The position numbers and the translations under genes were made by a program. Below the pieces are notes generated by a model. It saw nothing but the letters and a program-made list of their open reading frames with translations. It had not been told where the DNA came from and ran no database searches. From NCBI GenBank assembly GCA_964304625.1, contig OZ199839.1:9300001-9364000 (forward strand): a DNA stretch of 64,000 nucleotides, in the 5' to 3' direction. Shown here in pieces: positions 1-12,694 of this stretch. The DNA comes from Kudoa neothunni. Its lineage: Eukaryota; Cnidaria. How positions within the stretch are numbered: position 1 is the stretch's first letter; the number at the start of each line of letters is the position of its first letter.

Positions 1-1847
1 GATTTAGAGCTCTGTTAATTAACCTTTAGGTACAAGTGTATGAAAAAATATTTTATAGTCAATAACGAACAAAAATAATTATCACCTTTAAAACTTAGGA
101 ATCCCAATTCGGAATAGCACGCGGAAAACAAAAACGAATAAATAGTTAACTTATTTATTTCTTAATGTAAAAAAATAATTTAAATGATTTTATATAATCA
201 ATATGTTAAAATATATGGGGAATAATGCAATTAGAAGTTATTTTTTGAAGTCGAATTTTTGCTCTCCATATTTATTTATTTTATCAAAAGGAATCGTAAA
301 TAATTGGCGATAAAAAATATGCGCAAAAGGATTCTTTCAGGTGTCACAAGCTATATAAATATCAAATATTCCTATATAATTCACCATTTTCGTATTATAC
401 ATTCATGAGACTTAATAAATTAACATCACAAATAATTATGATGAATAAGAGATGATAATATTTATCAATTCACATAAATGCTATGATAACAACGATATTC
501 CTAATGGTAAACATATTTAATCCGCCTATAAAATTGAAATCCATTAAAAAATAACTTGTTAAAATGAAGATTAAAGAATATTGACTTCAAAATGAATAAA
601 TTAAAATAAATTATAAACGATCCACATTTAGTAATTTAACCTTGTCATATTTGCGTGTTTGTGAACAAACAATTACAGAAGGAAGAATTAGAAAAATTTT
701 CACGTTTCATGGGATGATGTTAGTATTATGAAATTCTACTAATACCAAAGTTAGCACCTAAATCAACTATGCAAATTGAGAATAATAAACGCAACAATTC
801 GATAATTTTCATTTCCGGACAAGCGATATGAAAAATGTCATATAACATTTTGATCCAGTGAAAATTGAAAAAAAGACTCTCCATAATTAAAAGTTTTAGC
901 AACGCGCTATATAAATATATAGTATTTTCTGCACATAGGTACATTCGGACAAACACACATCTCTTGTAATGTATGGATTTAGATCGGTTAGTTCATCTTT
1001 AATTATTTATGAGACCACTCACAATCTCGATTGAATACTTTACTACATTATATATTTTTGTATTTATTAAAACATTTATACTTTATTGTATTTTTCGAAT
1101 GATGTCTACAACAGAAGATTACATGAAACCAAAATCTAATAAACATAATCCTTTATATTAAAAGTAACCTTATAAGCTGCTTGAGGTCGAAATACACCTC
1201 ATTTTATTTATGAAGTTAAAGTACCCATTGACTTAAATAAAGTTCGAACAAATAATATGTGTTACTAAATATTAATCATGATTTTTGTATAAATTAAACG
1301 TTTACTTTAAGTATAGCATAATAACTCCATCAGATAAATATCGCTATTCTGGCAGACCCATTCGCTTATTCATGGAAAAATATTATATTATCGAGGAATT
1401 TCATTTCACTCACCATGTGCATTATAACAGAAATGAAATGCGATTGTGGATTAAATTTAGTACAATATTCGAATGGTTATTCTATATTGCAGTTACCAAA
1501 TTTATAAAACCAAGATAAAAATTGATTTTAATTAAACAATAAATTTTATACAGTTTATTGATTGAATGAGTTGTATTGGAACTTGATATGCTCAGAATAT
1601 ATTATTTAAAGGGGATTTCAGAATTAAATAATGTTGAATGGATTGATTCATTAAAAGCTGCTTATTGAAATAGAACTTTCATAAAAAATAATTATTATAA
1701 TTTATATTTAAATAATAGATTATATCTTAATAAAAATCATTAAGGATAAATTATTTATTTCACGTACGAAATTAAGAAATAATAGGTGAAATATTTAAGA
1801 ATGATCTAATCACATCATCATATCCAAATTTTAAGTATTGCTAAATT
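1..1847. other. AT-rich intergenic stretch, no supported gene
   Basis: I see no recognisable domain here on either strand. A 77-codon reading frame at 1285-1518 (plus) has no known motif and no convincing splice partners. Around 1193-1219 the bases GAGGT...ACCTC followed by a TTAA-like end resemble the subterminal palindrome and right end of the piggyBac-type element at 2794-3641, so a decayed copy may end near 1219. Confidence 0.5.
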
Positions 1848-4800
1848 ATGCCGAGTCAGGAAAGTAAAGTCGAAACAAACGAGGTTGATAATAGTTCCTC
1901 TGCTAGTGGCAGTCATGAAATATTTGATGGAGAATTTCATGCCAGTATAAAAAAATTGCCAGGAAAATTGGAGAAGATGGAGAAGATAACAAACAAATAT
2001 ATTTTTGTGTGTGCAATCGATTTTGGAAGTACTTACTCGGGCTATGCTTATTCATACACCAAACAACCTGAGATTGTTCGTGTCATGAAGGATATCTCAT
2101 CCAACTACAACCATACATTCTACCAAAAAGTTCCAACGGTGTTGTTGATGGATAGCGATGAGCATTTTGTCGCTTTTGGATATGAAGCCAAACAAAAATA
2201 TCATAAAATGGATGAATCACAGGCGAACCATTACAATTATTTCGATAAATTTAAAATGAAACTTCACTATTCGAAAGTAATTCAACCTGTGTGATATTGT
2301 TTTTAGTACGATTTGACATTAACCAATGAGATCTTAGAATATCGATAACGATCTCCTTATAACCGCAGCCAATGGAACTTTTCATAGTGCAATGAAAGTG
2401 TTTTCGTTGTCGTTGAAACACATGAAAACGTTATTTATGAACGAAATCGAAAATGAATTCTGCGTAAAAATCCCAGAAAACAAAGTAAAATGGGTTCTCA
2501 CGGTTCCATCAATTTGGTTGGAAGAAGCTAAACAATTTATGAGATTGGCAGCCTACAAGGTACGCTTTCTATTGGTGGTGACTCGTGTGATGTTAGAAAA
2601 TATTTGTTTTACAGGCAGGAATAGGATCCGAATCAAATCCAAGTCAACTGAAAATAGCATTAGAACCAGAAGCGGCTTCAATCTATTGTAGATCTTTACG
2701 AATAAGAGACTGTTTGCTGGATGAGAGTTTATTCACGAGAACCATAGACACCAAATTAGAATCTGCTATCAGATGTATGCTTGAATGCTTTAACCTTCTA
2801 AGTAGCTGAAAAATTTACACACTTCAAATAAAAATTAAAAATGAGGTAAAATCTATCCCACTTTTTTTAATTGATAGAATCATCTCAAATAAAAGTCTTC
2901 ATTGACTGACAAAATACGTGCAAAATTCATCGAGTAAATGCTGAATAAATGACCAATTATTAATGTTATACTCAGTGCACGCATATTTATGTTGCTACAT
3001 TAATACGGAGTATGATTGCATTTCTAGGGGTATTTAGTTTTAATATTTAATTCAAGTTTTATAACAGCTGTCAATTAATTTATCTTATTTAAACAACGCA
3101 GTGTAATACTGCGTAGCGAAATTCAAAATAATGCTTATTTCACAAAAAGCATTATTATATATGTTTTTTAATACCCTCTTCAACGTTAGACTAAGAAACT
3201 TAATGAAAAGTCATTATATTTTGAATAATTGATATAAGAATAATGAGAGAATGAGGAGCTATCGTTGAATTCTGGAGAAGGTGACATGTCTGTATCAATA
3301 TTGCGCATGCGTCGTCATATCACATGTGTAGCGTTTCATTATTTATTCACTATTTACTGCATAGATTTTCCGTAAATTTTTAAAAATGACATTTATAAAT
3401 ATTTTAAATAATTTTATGAAAGAAAAATGTGGGGTAGATTTCTACCCCATTTTATTTGGAAGGTGTTTTTACATTAACTTTTTTGATGTGAGACAAAAAA
3501 AAATATCAATTCATTTTTCTTAAAGCTTTAATAAAGATAAATGGTTAAAAAACTGGAGAGGAGTTATGTGCAATTAATAAACTATAATATTGTTGACAAA
3601 ATTCACTTGGGGTAGAATTCTACCCCATTCTACTTAGAAGGTTAAAATTATATTCGACTAAACAGCTATAAATTAAAATATAGTTAACAAATACATTATT
3701 ATGGATTGTGGAGGAGGTACTGTTGATGTATCGATCCATGAGTTGGATGTGAAGAATCAATACATAAAAGAATTGAGCGTTTCGGGTGGGGAGCCTGTAG
3801 GTGGAATGATGGTCAACGACAAGTTCGAAATTGTTCTCATCGAGATTTTTGGTTCGAATTTTATAAAAAAATTTAAAAAAAAGTATCCAGGGAACTGGTT
3901 GGATATTATTGACAATTTCGACACCCAAAAAACGCAGTCTCAAAGCCTACTCCACCGACAGTATCAACATACCCCTTCCCTACAACATGGTGAAATACTT
4001 AAAAAAACACAAACACACCACCATAGAAAGCTATTTGAAAACAAAAAAACGATTAGGTGTCTTATGGTCTGAACAAGGAGCGTTGGTGGTCAGTTATAAT
4101 CTCGTGAAAACTATATTTATGGATGTCATCAACTCAATAATACAATTAATCACTAAACTCATCTCAAAGCCGGAACTGGCTGACGTAAAACATTGCTTTT
4201 TAGTCGGAGGATTCTCCAATTCGTTTATTCTGCAAAATGAATTGAGAAATCATTTCCACCAACGTCTTAGCATTATCACTCCATCCGATTCCACCCTTAG
4301 CACTTTGAAAGGGGCAGTAATGTTTGGATTGGATAGCAGTATTATAAGAATACGCCGATCCAGCCACTCGTACGGAATTAGATGTCTTCAAAAATTCAAC
4401 CCCGAAAAACACTGCCCTTTAAAAAAAGTCACTATCAACAACGTTGACTACTGTAAAGATATATTGTACACTTTTGTAAAAGTGAACGATTCCATTGGGT
4501 ACAACGATAGAGTAAGCATTCTGAAATGAGATGTGTTTAAGCATAAACAAATAACAAATTCGATCGATTTTAGATAACCAAAACACTAATGAAACAAGAT
4601 CTCAAACAACGACTTTCCTCTTTTATTATCTACCGAACCAAAAATTTAAATGCTCTCTATGTGACAGACCAAGGTGTTGATGTGTGTGGAAGGTTCTCCT
4701 GCGACTTTTCTCATAAAACCAACAACACACTGATTCGAATCGAATTCTATTTTGGAAAAACTCAGATTGAAGTAAAAATAAATTTGCTCAATCTATGCTT

Positions 4801-4884
4801 TTATTGATTGTTTTTTAGGTAAAGGCTCATGATGCTGAAGACAACGAACTAATTCACTCCAAATTCCATTATTTCAGCTATTAA
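1848..4884 (+). CDS. HSPA12A/B-like divergent Hsp70 (six exons)
   Basis: Atypical Hsp70-family ATPase of the HSPA12 type, about 630 residues (human HSPA12A is about 675). Exons by phase: 1848-2276, 2338-2559, 2615-2774, 3684-4511, 4574-4771, 4819-4884. The nucleotide-binding fold is complete: phosphate-1 loop DFGSTYSGYAYS in exon 1, the family signature LEPEAASIYCR in exon 3, phosphate-2 loop DCGGGTVDVS at the start of exon 4, and adenosine motif FLVGGFSNS near 4195-4220. Introns are 47-62 bp except the third (2775-3683), which holds a transposon. Exon 4 contains one frame change: after NFDTQK at the six-A run 3927-3932 the homologous protein continues one base ahead (KRSLKAY). Either that run is miscounted or this copy is damaged; everything else is open. 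Family members are cytosolic; the client is unknown. Confidence 0.9.
2794..3641. mobile_element. Non-autonomous piggyBac-type element (MITE) inside the HSPA12 intron
   Basis: The 848-bp insert is bounded by TTAA on both sides (2790-2793 and 3642-3645). Its ends are inverted copies of CCTTCTAAGTAG (2794-2805 and, reversed, 3630-3641). A subterminal palindrome GGGGTAGAATTCTACCCC lies at 3609-3626 and a near copy at about 3430-3447. No transposase frame is visible. TTAA targets with CC(C/T)T ends are the hallmark of piggyBac. Removing it with one TTAA leaves a 57-bp intron that matches the other introns of the gene. Confidence 0.8.
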
Positions 4885-5348
4885 ACACACATATATTCCT
4901 TCATAAAATAGTTAAGGATATTATTCTTCCTATATGCGGCAAGGTTTTGATATTGTCTAATTTGTACTAAGTTACACAACCTAATGCGGTATAATTAAAC
5001 CCTTCTTAATACCTAACACCTATTACTCGCGACCACAATAAATATAATTTGTTTCTCAATTAAACAATTTAAATTTAGATTACCTAATTCTCTTTTTATT
5101 CTCATCTTATATTATTATTACTATTACATGTGAATCAGAGAGTTGTTTTCGAAGTCTCCCTCGGGAAAGCTCTTGTGATTAAATTGATGGTACAGTTGGC
5201 GACCACAAACTCATAACTTTTTTATTTTCCACATACTCTTAAAAAAAATTTCCCAACAAAATAACAATAATTTTTTTAATTTTAAAATAGCTCTTAGGAA
5301 ACTTTAAAATAAGTTTATAATAAGAATTACATTTTACAACATTAGCTT

Positions 5349-5638
5349 TTAAAAAAAGTCTAAAATTGCTGGATCCCCATCGTCCCCTAAGGAATTTTTC
5401 CGAGCACTGTCCTTCGAGGGGTAAAAATTCTGCGGAATAAGGTATGTCTCTGTGAATGAAGCAATTGAAAGATAGAGCAAACGACCAAAAAAATATTAAA
5501 ACTTCTACTGAATGTATCAATGCTTGGATAAAAGTTAAAGTCGTTAGGCCATCATAAGCGTCATGGATGTTTTAAAAACATGTTTTCAGTTTCTGTCAGC
5601 TGTGAATTCGATTCATAAGCCTGAGTGACCTGTTTTAC
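5349..5638 (-). CDS. 3' exons of an unassigned minus-strand gene
   Basis: Three exons fit by phase: 5580-5638, a 14-base exon 5509-5522, and 5349-5449, with introns of 57 and 59 bp bearing GT-AG ends. They encode a hydrophilic tail containing VKQVTQAYESNSQL, then TYLIPQNFYPSKDSARKN, ending in an acidic GDDGDPAILDFF. An acceptor precedes 5638, so the gene continues upstream, possibly through 5760-5800, but I could not fix those exons. No domain was recognised. The 14-base exon is the weakest link. A 69-codon plus-strand frame at 5689-5898 overlaps the likely upstream part and cannot be excluded as the real coding strand there. Confidence 0.35.
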
Positions 5639-6564
5639 CTGCAAAAATACAAAATAAAGTTAAATCATCTATCAATAAGAAAATAAATTTGTTCCCAAAT
5701 AATGCAAGTTATCAATTTATTTATCTCCTGAATTTTCTTCTCAAGAAATACCGCGTTAATATTGTAGATTTTAGCTCGGACAAAATTAGCTTTATTGAAT
5801 CAATATATCGCGAAAGTTTAATGATACATCATAAAATCAATGCAAACGTAGGGTTAGGTAACTTATCAGTTGATATTATGGAAGAGACTATAATCTAAGA
5901 GATTCATGGAATGCATTAGCTCAGGAGACCAATAAAAATTGTCTTTATTAAAATACTCTTCAAAATGAATAAAAATGAGATTGTGCATGTAAAATTATTA
6001 ATGATTCAAATTAATATTCTACACCCTTAAACAGTTGAAGATAAAACTACTTAAGAAATAAAAATAAATGAGCAAATTAAACAAAATTCATCGCAAATTT
6101 TGCTTGAAAAACGTCACAAAAATTAAATATATTATTTAAAACCTCTCGTTATTGTGGAACTAATAAAATTTTAATTTTGATTTCTGAAGTCTATTAAATA
6201 GTAGGATAAAAATAACCGGTATTTTTCTCCAAGTAACATTAGATAGTATGATTTCTGAATATATCATGGTTGTGCACACAATTAGAAAGTAGGAATTTAG
6301 GGTATATTCTGTTTAATCCGCAATTTATTGAAGTCTCAAAGTGATTACGAATTAGTGGTAACTCATGGTATACATTTTCTAATGTATTTTTGAATTAAAA
6401 TCGAAAATATTACTCTGTGTTAAATTTGAGGAAATCTGAAAAAAATATTCTGAGATAGTGTAATCTTTTCAGAATTTTCTGAAAAGAAAAAAAATAAATG
6501 GTGAACACATTCATAAAGAGAAAATAGTGGAATTATAATCGAATGATTATCATTAAAAATAGCA

Positions 6565-7684
6565 TTAGAATAAATCTTTGAGACCAACCCATAATAGGCT
6601 TAGGCCAAAAACGTATGAAGCATAGGAAGAACACATTATATAGAACGAAGCACCAGGTTCGGCATAATATTCAACTTTTGCTCCAACTATCACCGAAAAG
6701 CTCAGGCCGAAATATAATATTGTATATGCCAGAACTTAATTGACAACAATATTATATGAGTACAATGACTGTAAGAGATATACGACCAAACATCCATATT
6801 ATTACAGCTACGATTGAAAGGGGTTTATAGAATATCGAGAGCGGCATCAAGATAAATGGGATCAAGGTGAGGATCAAATGTATAACGAGTAATGAGTGAA
6901 GAGTCAACACATATGCGTTTTTGCTTATAACTTTAAAAAAAGTTGTAAATTCTTTATTTGATATTCAATTACAAAATTCCCTGTAAGGTATTTTAACAAA
7001 TATTAATCCTTTCCATGTTTTATCTAAATTTTTGAAGTAGGTAAATAGAAGTTGAATGACCAGTTTTACAATTTGGTGGAGAATCTTTGAAACGGTGAGA
7101 AAAGAAATCAAAGAAATAGCTATCAGAACTCAATCCATAATTATACGCACTTTGATCCAGTTCTAATTATTATTACGTATATAATTGATTCCACAGTTCT
7201 ACCGTAATAATAGTTAAGATCAACAACTGGGAAACCTTTAATAAATGTTAATTGTTTAATAAATTTCAAACAATTAGCAATCAAGGACCGTCATGAATCA
7301 TTCTGTTTTGTGTCCCACATGTGATAATAATCTCATCATTGAATGAACCACACCCCGAGAGAATTCCAGTTGATGCCAATACATTCCTCTTTTGAATGTA
7401 TGCAAAATTTTGGGATAACATGGACAATGCAAAGACCACGAATGATATAGCCAGTAGCACATTCCCTCCGACAACCAAAAACATTGTTTTATACTAGACA
7501 GAGTATATTAGTTGGCGTGACTAGATGATGGTAGAACATGGTTTACAGAAGTGTATTTGGTTTCGATATCATCATCTGAATGCTCCTGCATGTTTATACA
7601 ACTATTTTCGCGTAATTTAAATTGATATGATACCTTTGTCTCTGAGTTGTGTGATTGTTGATCTATGATTTGAGTCTCCCCCAT
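6565..7684 (-). CDS. Four-transmembrane (tetraspan/claudin-like topology) protein, seven exons
   Basis: Exons: 7634-7684, 7547-7585, 7289-7493, 7061-7162, 6973-7023, 6784-6930, 6565-6734. All six junctions keep frame with GT-AG ends; introns are 37-53 bp except the third (126 bp). The product, about 245 residues, starts with about 33 hydrophilic residues (MGETQIIDQQ...), then TM1 (FLVVGGNVLLAISFVVFAL), an extracellular loop of about 95 residues with three cysteines (CGSFNDEIIITC and PPNCKT), TM2 (HSLLVIHLILTLIPFIL), TM3 spanning the sixth junction (AVIIWMFG / LLAYTILYFGLS), a short loop, and TM4 (YVFGLSLLWVGL). The topology matches the claudin/PMP22/clarin group, but no family signature such as the claudin W-LW-C-C pattern is clear, so I do not name it. 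The third intron uses GTCC, the least certain splice site. Confidence 0.65.
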
Positions 7685-10600
7685 TAAATCTTAAGGATTC
7701 TATTAGATTATCCTTAGAAATGTGTTTTTAAGCTGTAAGTATTTGGGGATTATCTAACCGTTTGATAAATTGGATTATAAAAAAATCATAAAAAATACAA
7801 AAATAGATCTGGGTTTAATCATTTATTGATTAAATAATCATTGAGTTAAAAATTAATTTATTCTTATATCAAATAAACACGTAAAATGAATAAATAGGGA
7901 ATAAATCAACCTATAAACTGAAGTTTTCTAAATTTAATAATTGTTTATATGTTCAAAAAGGTATGTATAATCAAATGCAATTTTGGAAGCGTGTTAAAAT
8001 CTCGGTTATACATTTTATTTCTGAATAACTAATTTGTATATCCGATCATCCCTCCTTTGTCATCATATTCTACGTTGGTTATGTTTGTTAAACCCAAAAT
8101 ATATATACTTCGTACCTCCAGACATATTTGTGAAATTTTTTTATTAAAAATTCATTGACCACAACTTTGACGTTGTTATTAATTATTTATTATAATTCAT
8201 CTTGGATATGTTCACTCAAAAACAAAACAATCATTAAATTACTAATTAAATGGTTATTTAAATAATATAAAATAATTTTCTCTACAATTACGTAAATAGA
8301 ATTGGATTTAAAACTTCACAGGGATTTCACATAACGGGTAAAATCCTATTTCAACAATACACTCGTCGATCTCTCAGCAGGTTTTTAAAATTGATCGTGT
8401 TAATTATAACTTTTATTGTAATGGGAACGTTTAATTCAACACCACTTCACATAGATTTATGATCACATGCAATGAAGTCATCTTTTCTTTGAAAGTCAGC
8501 GCTCATATACACGTAAAATTTACGGTTGTCATTCAAATCCCTCCGGATTAAATAGCAGAAATTAAGTTTTCAAATAAATGTATCACATTAGTTGGGAGAT
8601 AATTCGTTCATTAGACCTAATATTTAAAGGTAAGATTGCAATTCGTTGCTGTAATATTTCCATAGAAATCTTAAAAACTTAAAATTATATAAATACGGTA
8701 ACTTATGGGTCGTACGTAATGGTTTTTCTCATAACTACGAATATTATAGCTTGTGCGTCAACAGATAGTAAGAAATTCTAACTTTACTCCAAAAATTGAA
8801 ATTATAAAATATTACCAAAAAGTAACGAATAAATCAAACGCTAAATTTGGAACAATGAAGATCTTGGATACTAGAATAAGATCTAACTTGAATACTATTA
8901 TAACTATCTAGACTACTTATTTTATCATTATAACGATTTGTGTATTCAAAAGCAATAAAAACTTTTAAAGGGAGAAAAAATGGATATCGATTTAAAAGTG
9001 AAAGAGTGGATTGAACTAATGGGAGAAAAAAGATTGAAGTTTTTCGATATGCTTTTGTCAGTAAAGCTAATGAGTTCCCTATGAGGCCTCCAAATCAATA
9101 CTTGTGTCTATTAGTTGGTTTACGACTTTATAAAAAGATTTAACATTTCGCACAATCCATTTTATGTGAATCTTAAAAATTTAAATCGCGTCCCATTACA
9201 AATTAATTCGAATACTAAACTAAATAAGTATGTTAGTTGGTCAAAATATAACCTAATTTTTAAATTTTTGTTCAATTTTGCACTCGCAAAGTTGTGCATA
9301 ATGATTTTGCTTACGCACGACCGATAAGCCACTGTAATAGAGTGTATTGTCAGAAGGCCTGTAATTTTTTTTCTCGGGAAAATATTTAGTTTATTTATAC
9401 TGAGAATAAAATTCAATCTAATCGTTGCATGATTAGAAGGGAGAAGTGAACATAACGAAATAGAAAGAAACCTCGCAATATTTATACACTGTTTAAAATT
9501 AATTCAATTAAATGATTAATTAATCATGTTCAATAGCTAAAGTTATTTATATAGGTCATTAATAGGAAACATGATTATTTTATAATGCTGCAATTTAGGA
9601 TACACTAATGGACGATATGAATGAAACATACGTTATCATATTACTGAAAATTTATTAGATATAGTTGAATTGACAATTATTGGTTTCGTCTACTTAAGAA
9701 TATTTAATATACGACAATGTTATGACTTATACTTTGATATATTTATTATTAATTAGAATACTTTAATTTTAAAAATATTAATTAATTTATTGAAATATTT
9801 TTTTAAATGTGCTTATATATTAATTTTAATTTATTTGATTTTTTTAATAAAAAAGAGTACTCAAAGATTTATTATATATTTTATCATAATCGTTTATTAT
9901 TGGATAAAATGTAAAAATTACATGAAATGATTTTCTTATTTTTACGTAATTGTAAAAATTTTTTAGGTATGAAGAATAATTAGGATGTTATTAAGAAACG
10001 GTTTTTACAATTTTTTGATAGTCTTTAATGTCTAGGTCGTTTTTCACACCTTTTGTAAAGTTAATTATAATAGTAAATGTTCCTAATGTTTATGTAAACA
10101 AATTAATTCAATTTAACAGTAATTTTAGTTTAAATAATTGTCTGTAAATGATGCGAAAGATATGCATAAATTACGTGACTTATCATTTTTGTACAATTTT
10201 TGGACAATCTATTGATCAACGCATCAATACACCAGGAAAAATTAAAGCTATGGCGCCACGAAAATTTGGTGAAATAAAAACACGAAAAATATAAAATTAT
10301 AGAATATTATGAATGTTTCCGTTAAAATCTTAAGGATTGCTAGTGTGAAACATTTTAATACATCAAACAAAGCATCTCTAAATGGCATTCTACTATAAAA
10401 ATCAAATTATCTCATTTTTTAAAATATACTTAGATATTTTTAGGATTTCAAAAATGCAAAAGTATTGAAAAATTTTTTGATTTAAACTAGAAAATTAACA
10501 AATTGTTATATCACGTGATTAATCGGTAGTGTACGCTTTTTTCGGTCAAACCCTTAGATTTTATTTTTTTTCATTAGAGACGAGTGTAAAAGTTACTTTT

Positions 10601-10693
10601 TAACAGTTGAATTTTTGTATGAAAATTATTAAAATGTGTCTAAAAGCGCCATTAGACATTTTACAGTGTACGCTCTATCCAAATTAGATAGTA
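7685..10693. other. AT-rich intergenic region with coding-like scraps
   Basis: No gene could be built. A 34-codon frame starts at 8980 (MDIDLKVKEWIELMGEK) and, after a shift in an A-run, continues open for about 30 codons. Around 8260-8560 both strands carry open stretches (plus: HITGKILFQQY...; minus: FYVYMSADFQRKDDF...), so at most one is real. At 8705 the string TATGGGTCGTACGTAAT recurs at 42926 beside Tigger copy A, which suggests repeat debris. Otherwise low-complexity AT sequence. Confidence 0.4.
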
Positions 10694-11912
10694 CAGGGGT
10701 CGACAACAGATATGCCCGGAAGAGCTAATTATTGATGTCGGTAAAAATTTTTCCTAGCATCGATCCGCATATTAAATAAAGGCACGGAAATTAAATATAT
10801 CTGCGTTTTAAACCATAAAAGCGTATTTTCATAAAAACCTGGAGAAAATTGTCTAATTAGTCTATCTATGCGTTTATCTATAACTAATTAATCTATTACC
10901 ATTTTAATTATTACTGTATTTAGTGTAGAAGGAAATAAAAAATATGCACGTGAATCTGTCAGAATACTCAAATAATATTTTAATTTCGTTTCCAATAATT
11001 TACATTCGACGAATTAGAAATTGTCCAATTAACCTCTATACAACAAATATACGAAAAAAGTTCATCTTCATCAATATTACCGTCAACAAAAAGAAAATTA
11101 CACTCATATAATTTAATCTTTAAAAATTGAATTAATAACTTATTTTCTAGTGTATTTCCCTCAATTTAATTATTTCAACGACATTTTATATAGGGTTTAT
11201 CTGTGTTAAATTAAATAATGTTTAATATTTCAAGGGAATTCATTTTAATAGATAACATTCAATCAATATGTAAGTATAACTATTTTTTTTATATAGAAAA
11301 ATTTATTAAGAAAAATTTGTAAACTGGAAAATCTATCAACACTTCCCTAAATCCAATTTAATGGTTTGAAAAAAGTTGTGCATATTAATAAATAAGGTGT
11401 ATTTTGTATAATATTCGAAAAGATTATTTTTAGGAAATTTTAATTTAATATTAACCTTTTTAATTGGGATGAATGTTTATTAACGATAAAAACAATTTTT
11501 TGATTTTAAATCATATTAAAATTGAGAACATTTAGAGTTATTGTCTCGCTAATAATTGCAGATGTATAGGACAATGTTCTATGAGGAATTCGTAATATTT
11601 GTAAGATATTAATTTTTGTATAATCTGTTTTATTCTATATTTCATTATTTAATTTTTGGGTTGCAAATTAAGAAAATGAGTTCAAGATGGTGATGTTGAA
11701 GTACCATACATTCTTTCATTACCCATATATTACAACTAGAAAATTCTTTATGCCTGATGATAATTCAAAATTTTAAAGTAATAGTGAGTTCAGCGACTAG
11801 GAGTTGTATAAGCGCTTGGCGTTTCATCTTTAGATATTGTAGATTACATTATGAACGTAAGGTGAGGGAGTCGCACCTATGCCCTCAAAGAGTCAGAGGT
11901 CGCCGACTCCTG
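10694..11912. mobile_element. Non-autonomous hAT element with 8-bp target duplication
   Basis: The left end CAGGGGTCGACAAC (10694) and the inverted right end CAGGAGTCGGCGACC (ending 11912) match the CAGGGGTCGGCAACC termini common in hAT elements. Flanking 8-mers are AGATAGTA (10686-10693) and ATATAGTA (11913-11920), 7 of 8 identical. The 1.2-kb interior is AT-rich with no transposase frame. Confidence 0.75.
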
Positions 11913-11920
11913 ATATAGTA

Positions 11921-12694
11921 GGATGAACTTTTTTAAAATTTTTGTTTGTACAGTGCTAAAAACAACTTAGAAATAAATTTAACATTTATACTTTCATAGA
12001 ATTAACTATTTACTAAATTTTTCCCCAATGTAAAAGGATATAAATATTATTTATCCGAAAATATGGTTTAAACATAATTTATCAATTGTTTTCAGCCGAA
12101 TAATCTAAATAATATATTTTTTGTATTTCTGATCTAAAAATGAGTTATATTATTCATGCTGAAAATAAAGAAACCACAAATAAAAATAATCTGGCGCATT
12201 TTAACGGCATACTATCGGCTGTAACGTTTAGTACGTAATTTTTGAGACGGTTCCGAGGGTACTACGTACTATCGGTTACCTACTGTATAGTAAACCCTAG
12301 GTGGCAGGCGTAAAAAACAAAGCGAGAGCACTCATGTGGCTTTTAGAGGCGAAGACATTATAGTTCGAAAAAAAACTTTACTTTTAATAAAATAATTTTC
12401 ACTCAATCATATTGTTACGAAGTATGATTAAAAAATGTAAATAATGCATAACATATTAACATACTCACATGATTAATAATTTCAATGTATACAATCATAA
12501 TACATAATAACGGAAATTTTGATAGAATTCCAAAAATTCATCTTAAGTTATTTACATGAATATAGCAAATAATGTAAGCAACGAAAATATTAAAACAACA
12601 TTATATGTAGTTTGAAATACGAAAAATATTGATATTATTATTTATCAATATCCATAATAAAATAAACATGCAAATAATAAAAAAAGATAAAATA
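11921..12694. other. Intergenic region with a repeat-like GC-richer patch
   Basis: No gene seen. Around 12210-12300 a patch carries the inverted pair AGTACGTA...TACGTACT about 30 bp apart and is less AT-rich than its surroundings, so it may be transposon debris. The remainder is AT-rich 3' flank of the minus-strand gene ending at 12695. Confidence 0.4.

Noticed and set aside
1285-1518. 77-codon plus-strand ORF
   Set aside because: No motif, no splice partners, composition similar to random AT-rich frames.
2307-2346. Apparent early frameshift in HSPA12 exon 2
   Set aside because: Moving the acceptor of the first intron to 2337 makes a 61-bp intron and restores frame (NIDNDLLITAANG), so no break is needed.
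7281-7484. SUEL/galactose-lectin reading of the tetraspan exon 3 plus downstream YYYGRT
   Set aside because: The CGS...ITC then YGRT order looked lectin-like, but that splice path does not keep phase; the tetraspan path fits all junctions.
8026-8115. Minus-strand ORF MSGGTKYIYFGFNKHNQ
   Set aside because: Too short, the onward splice is speculative and no family matches.
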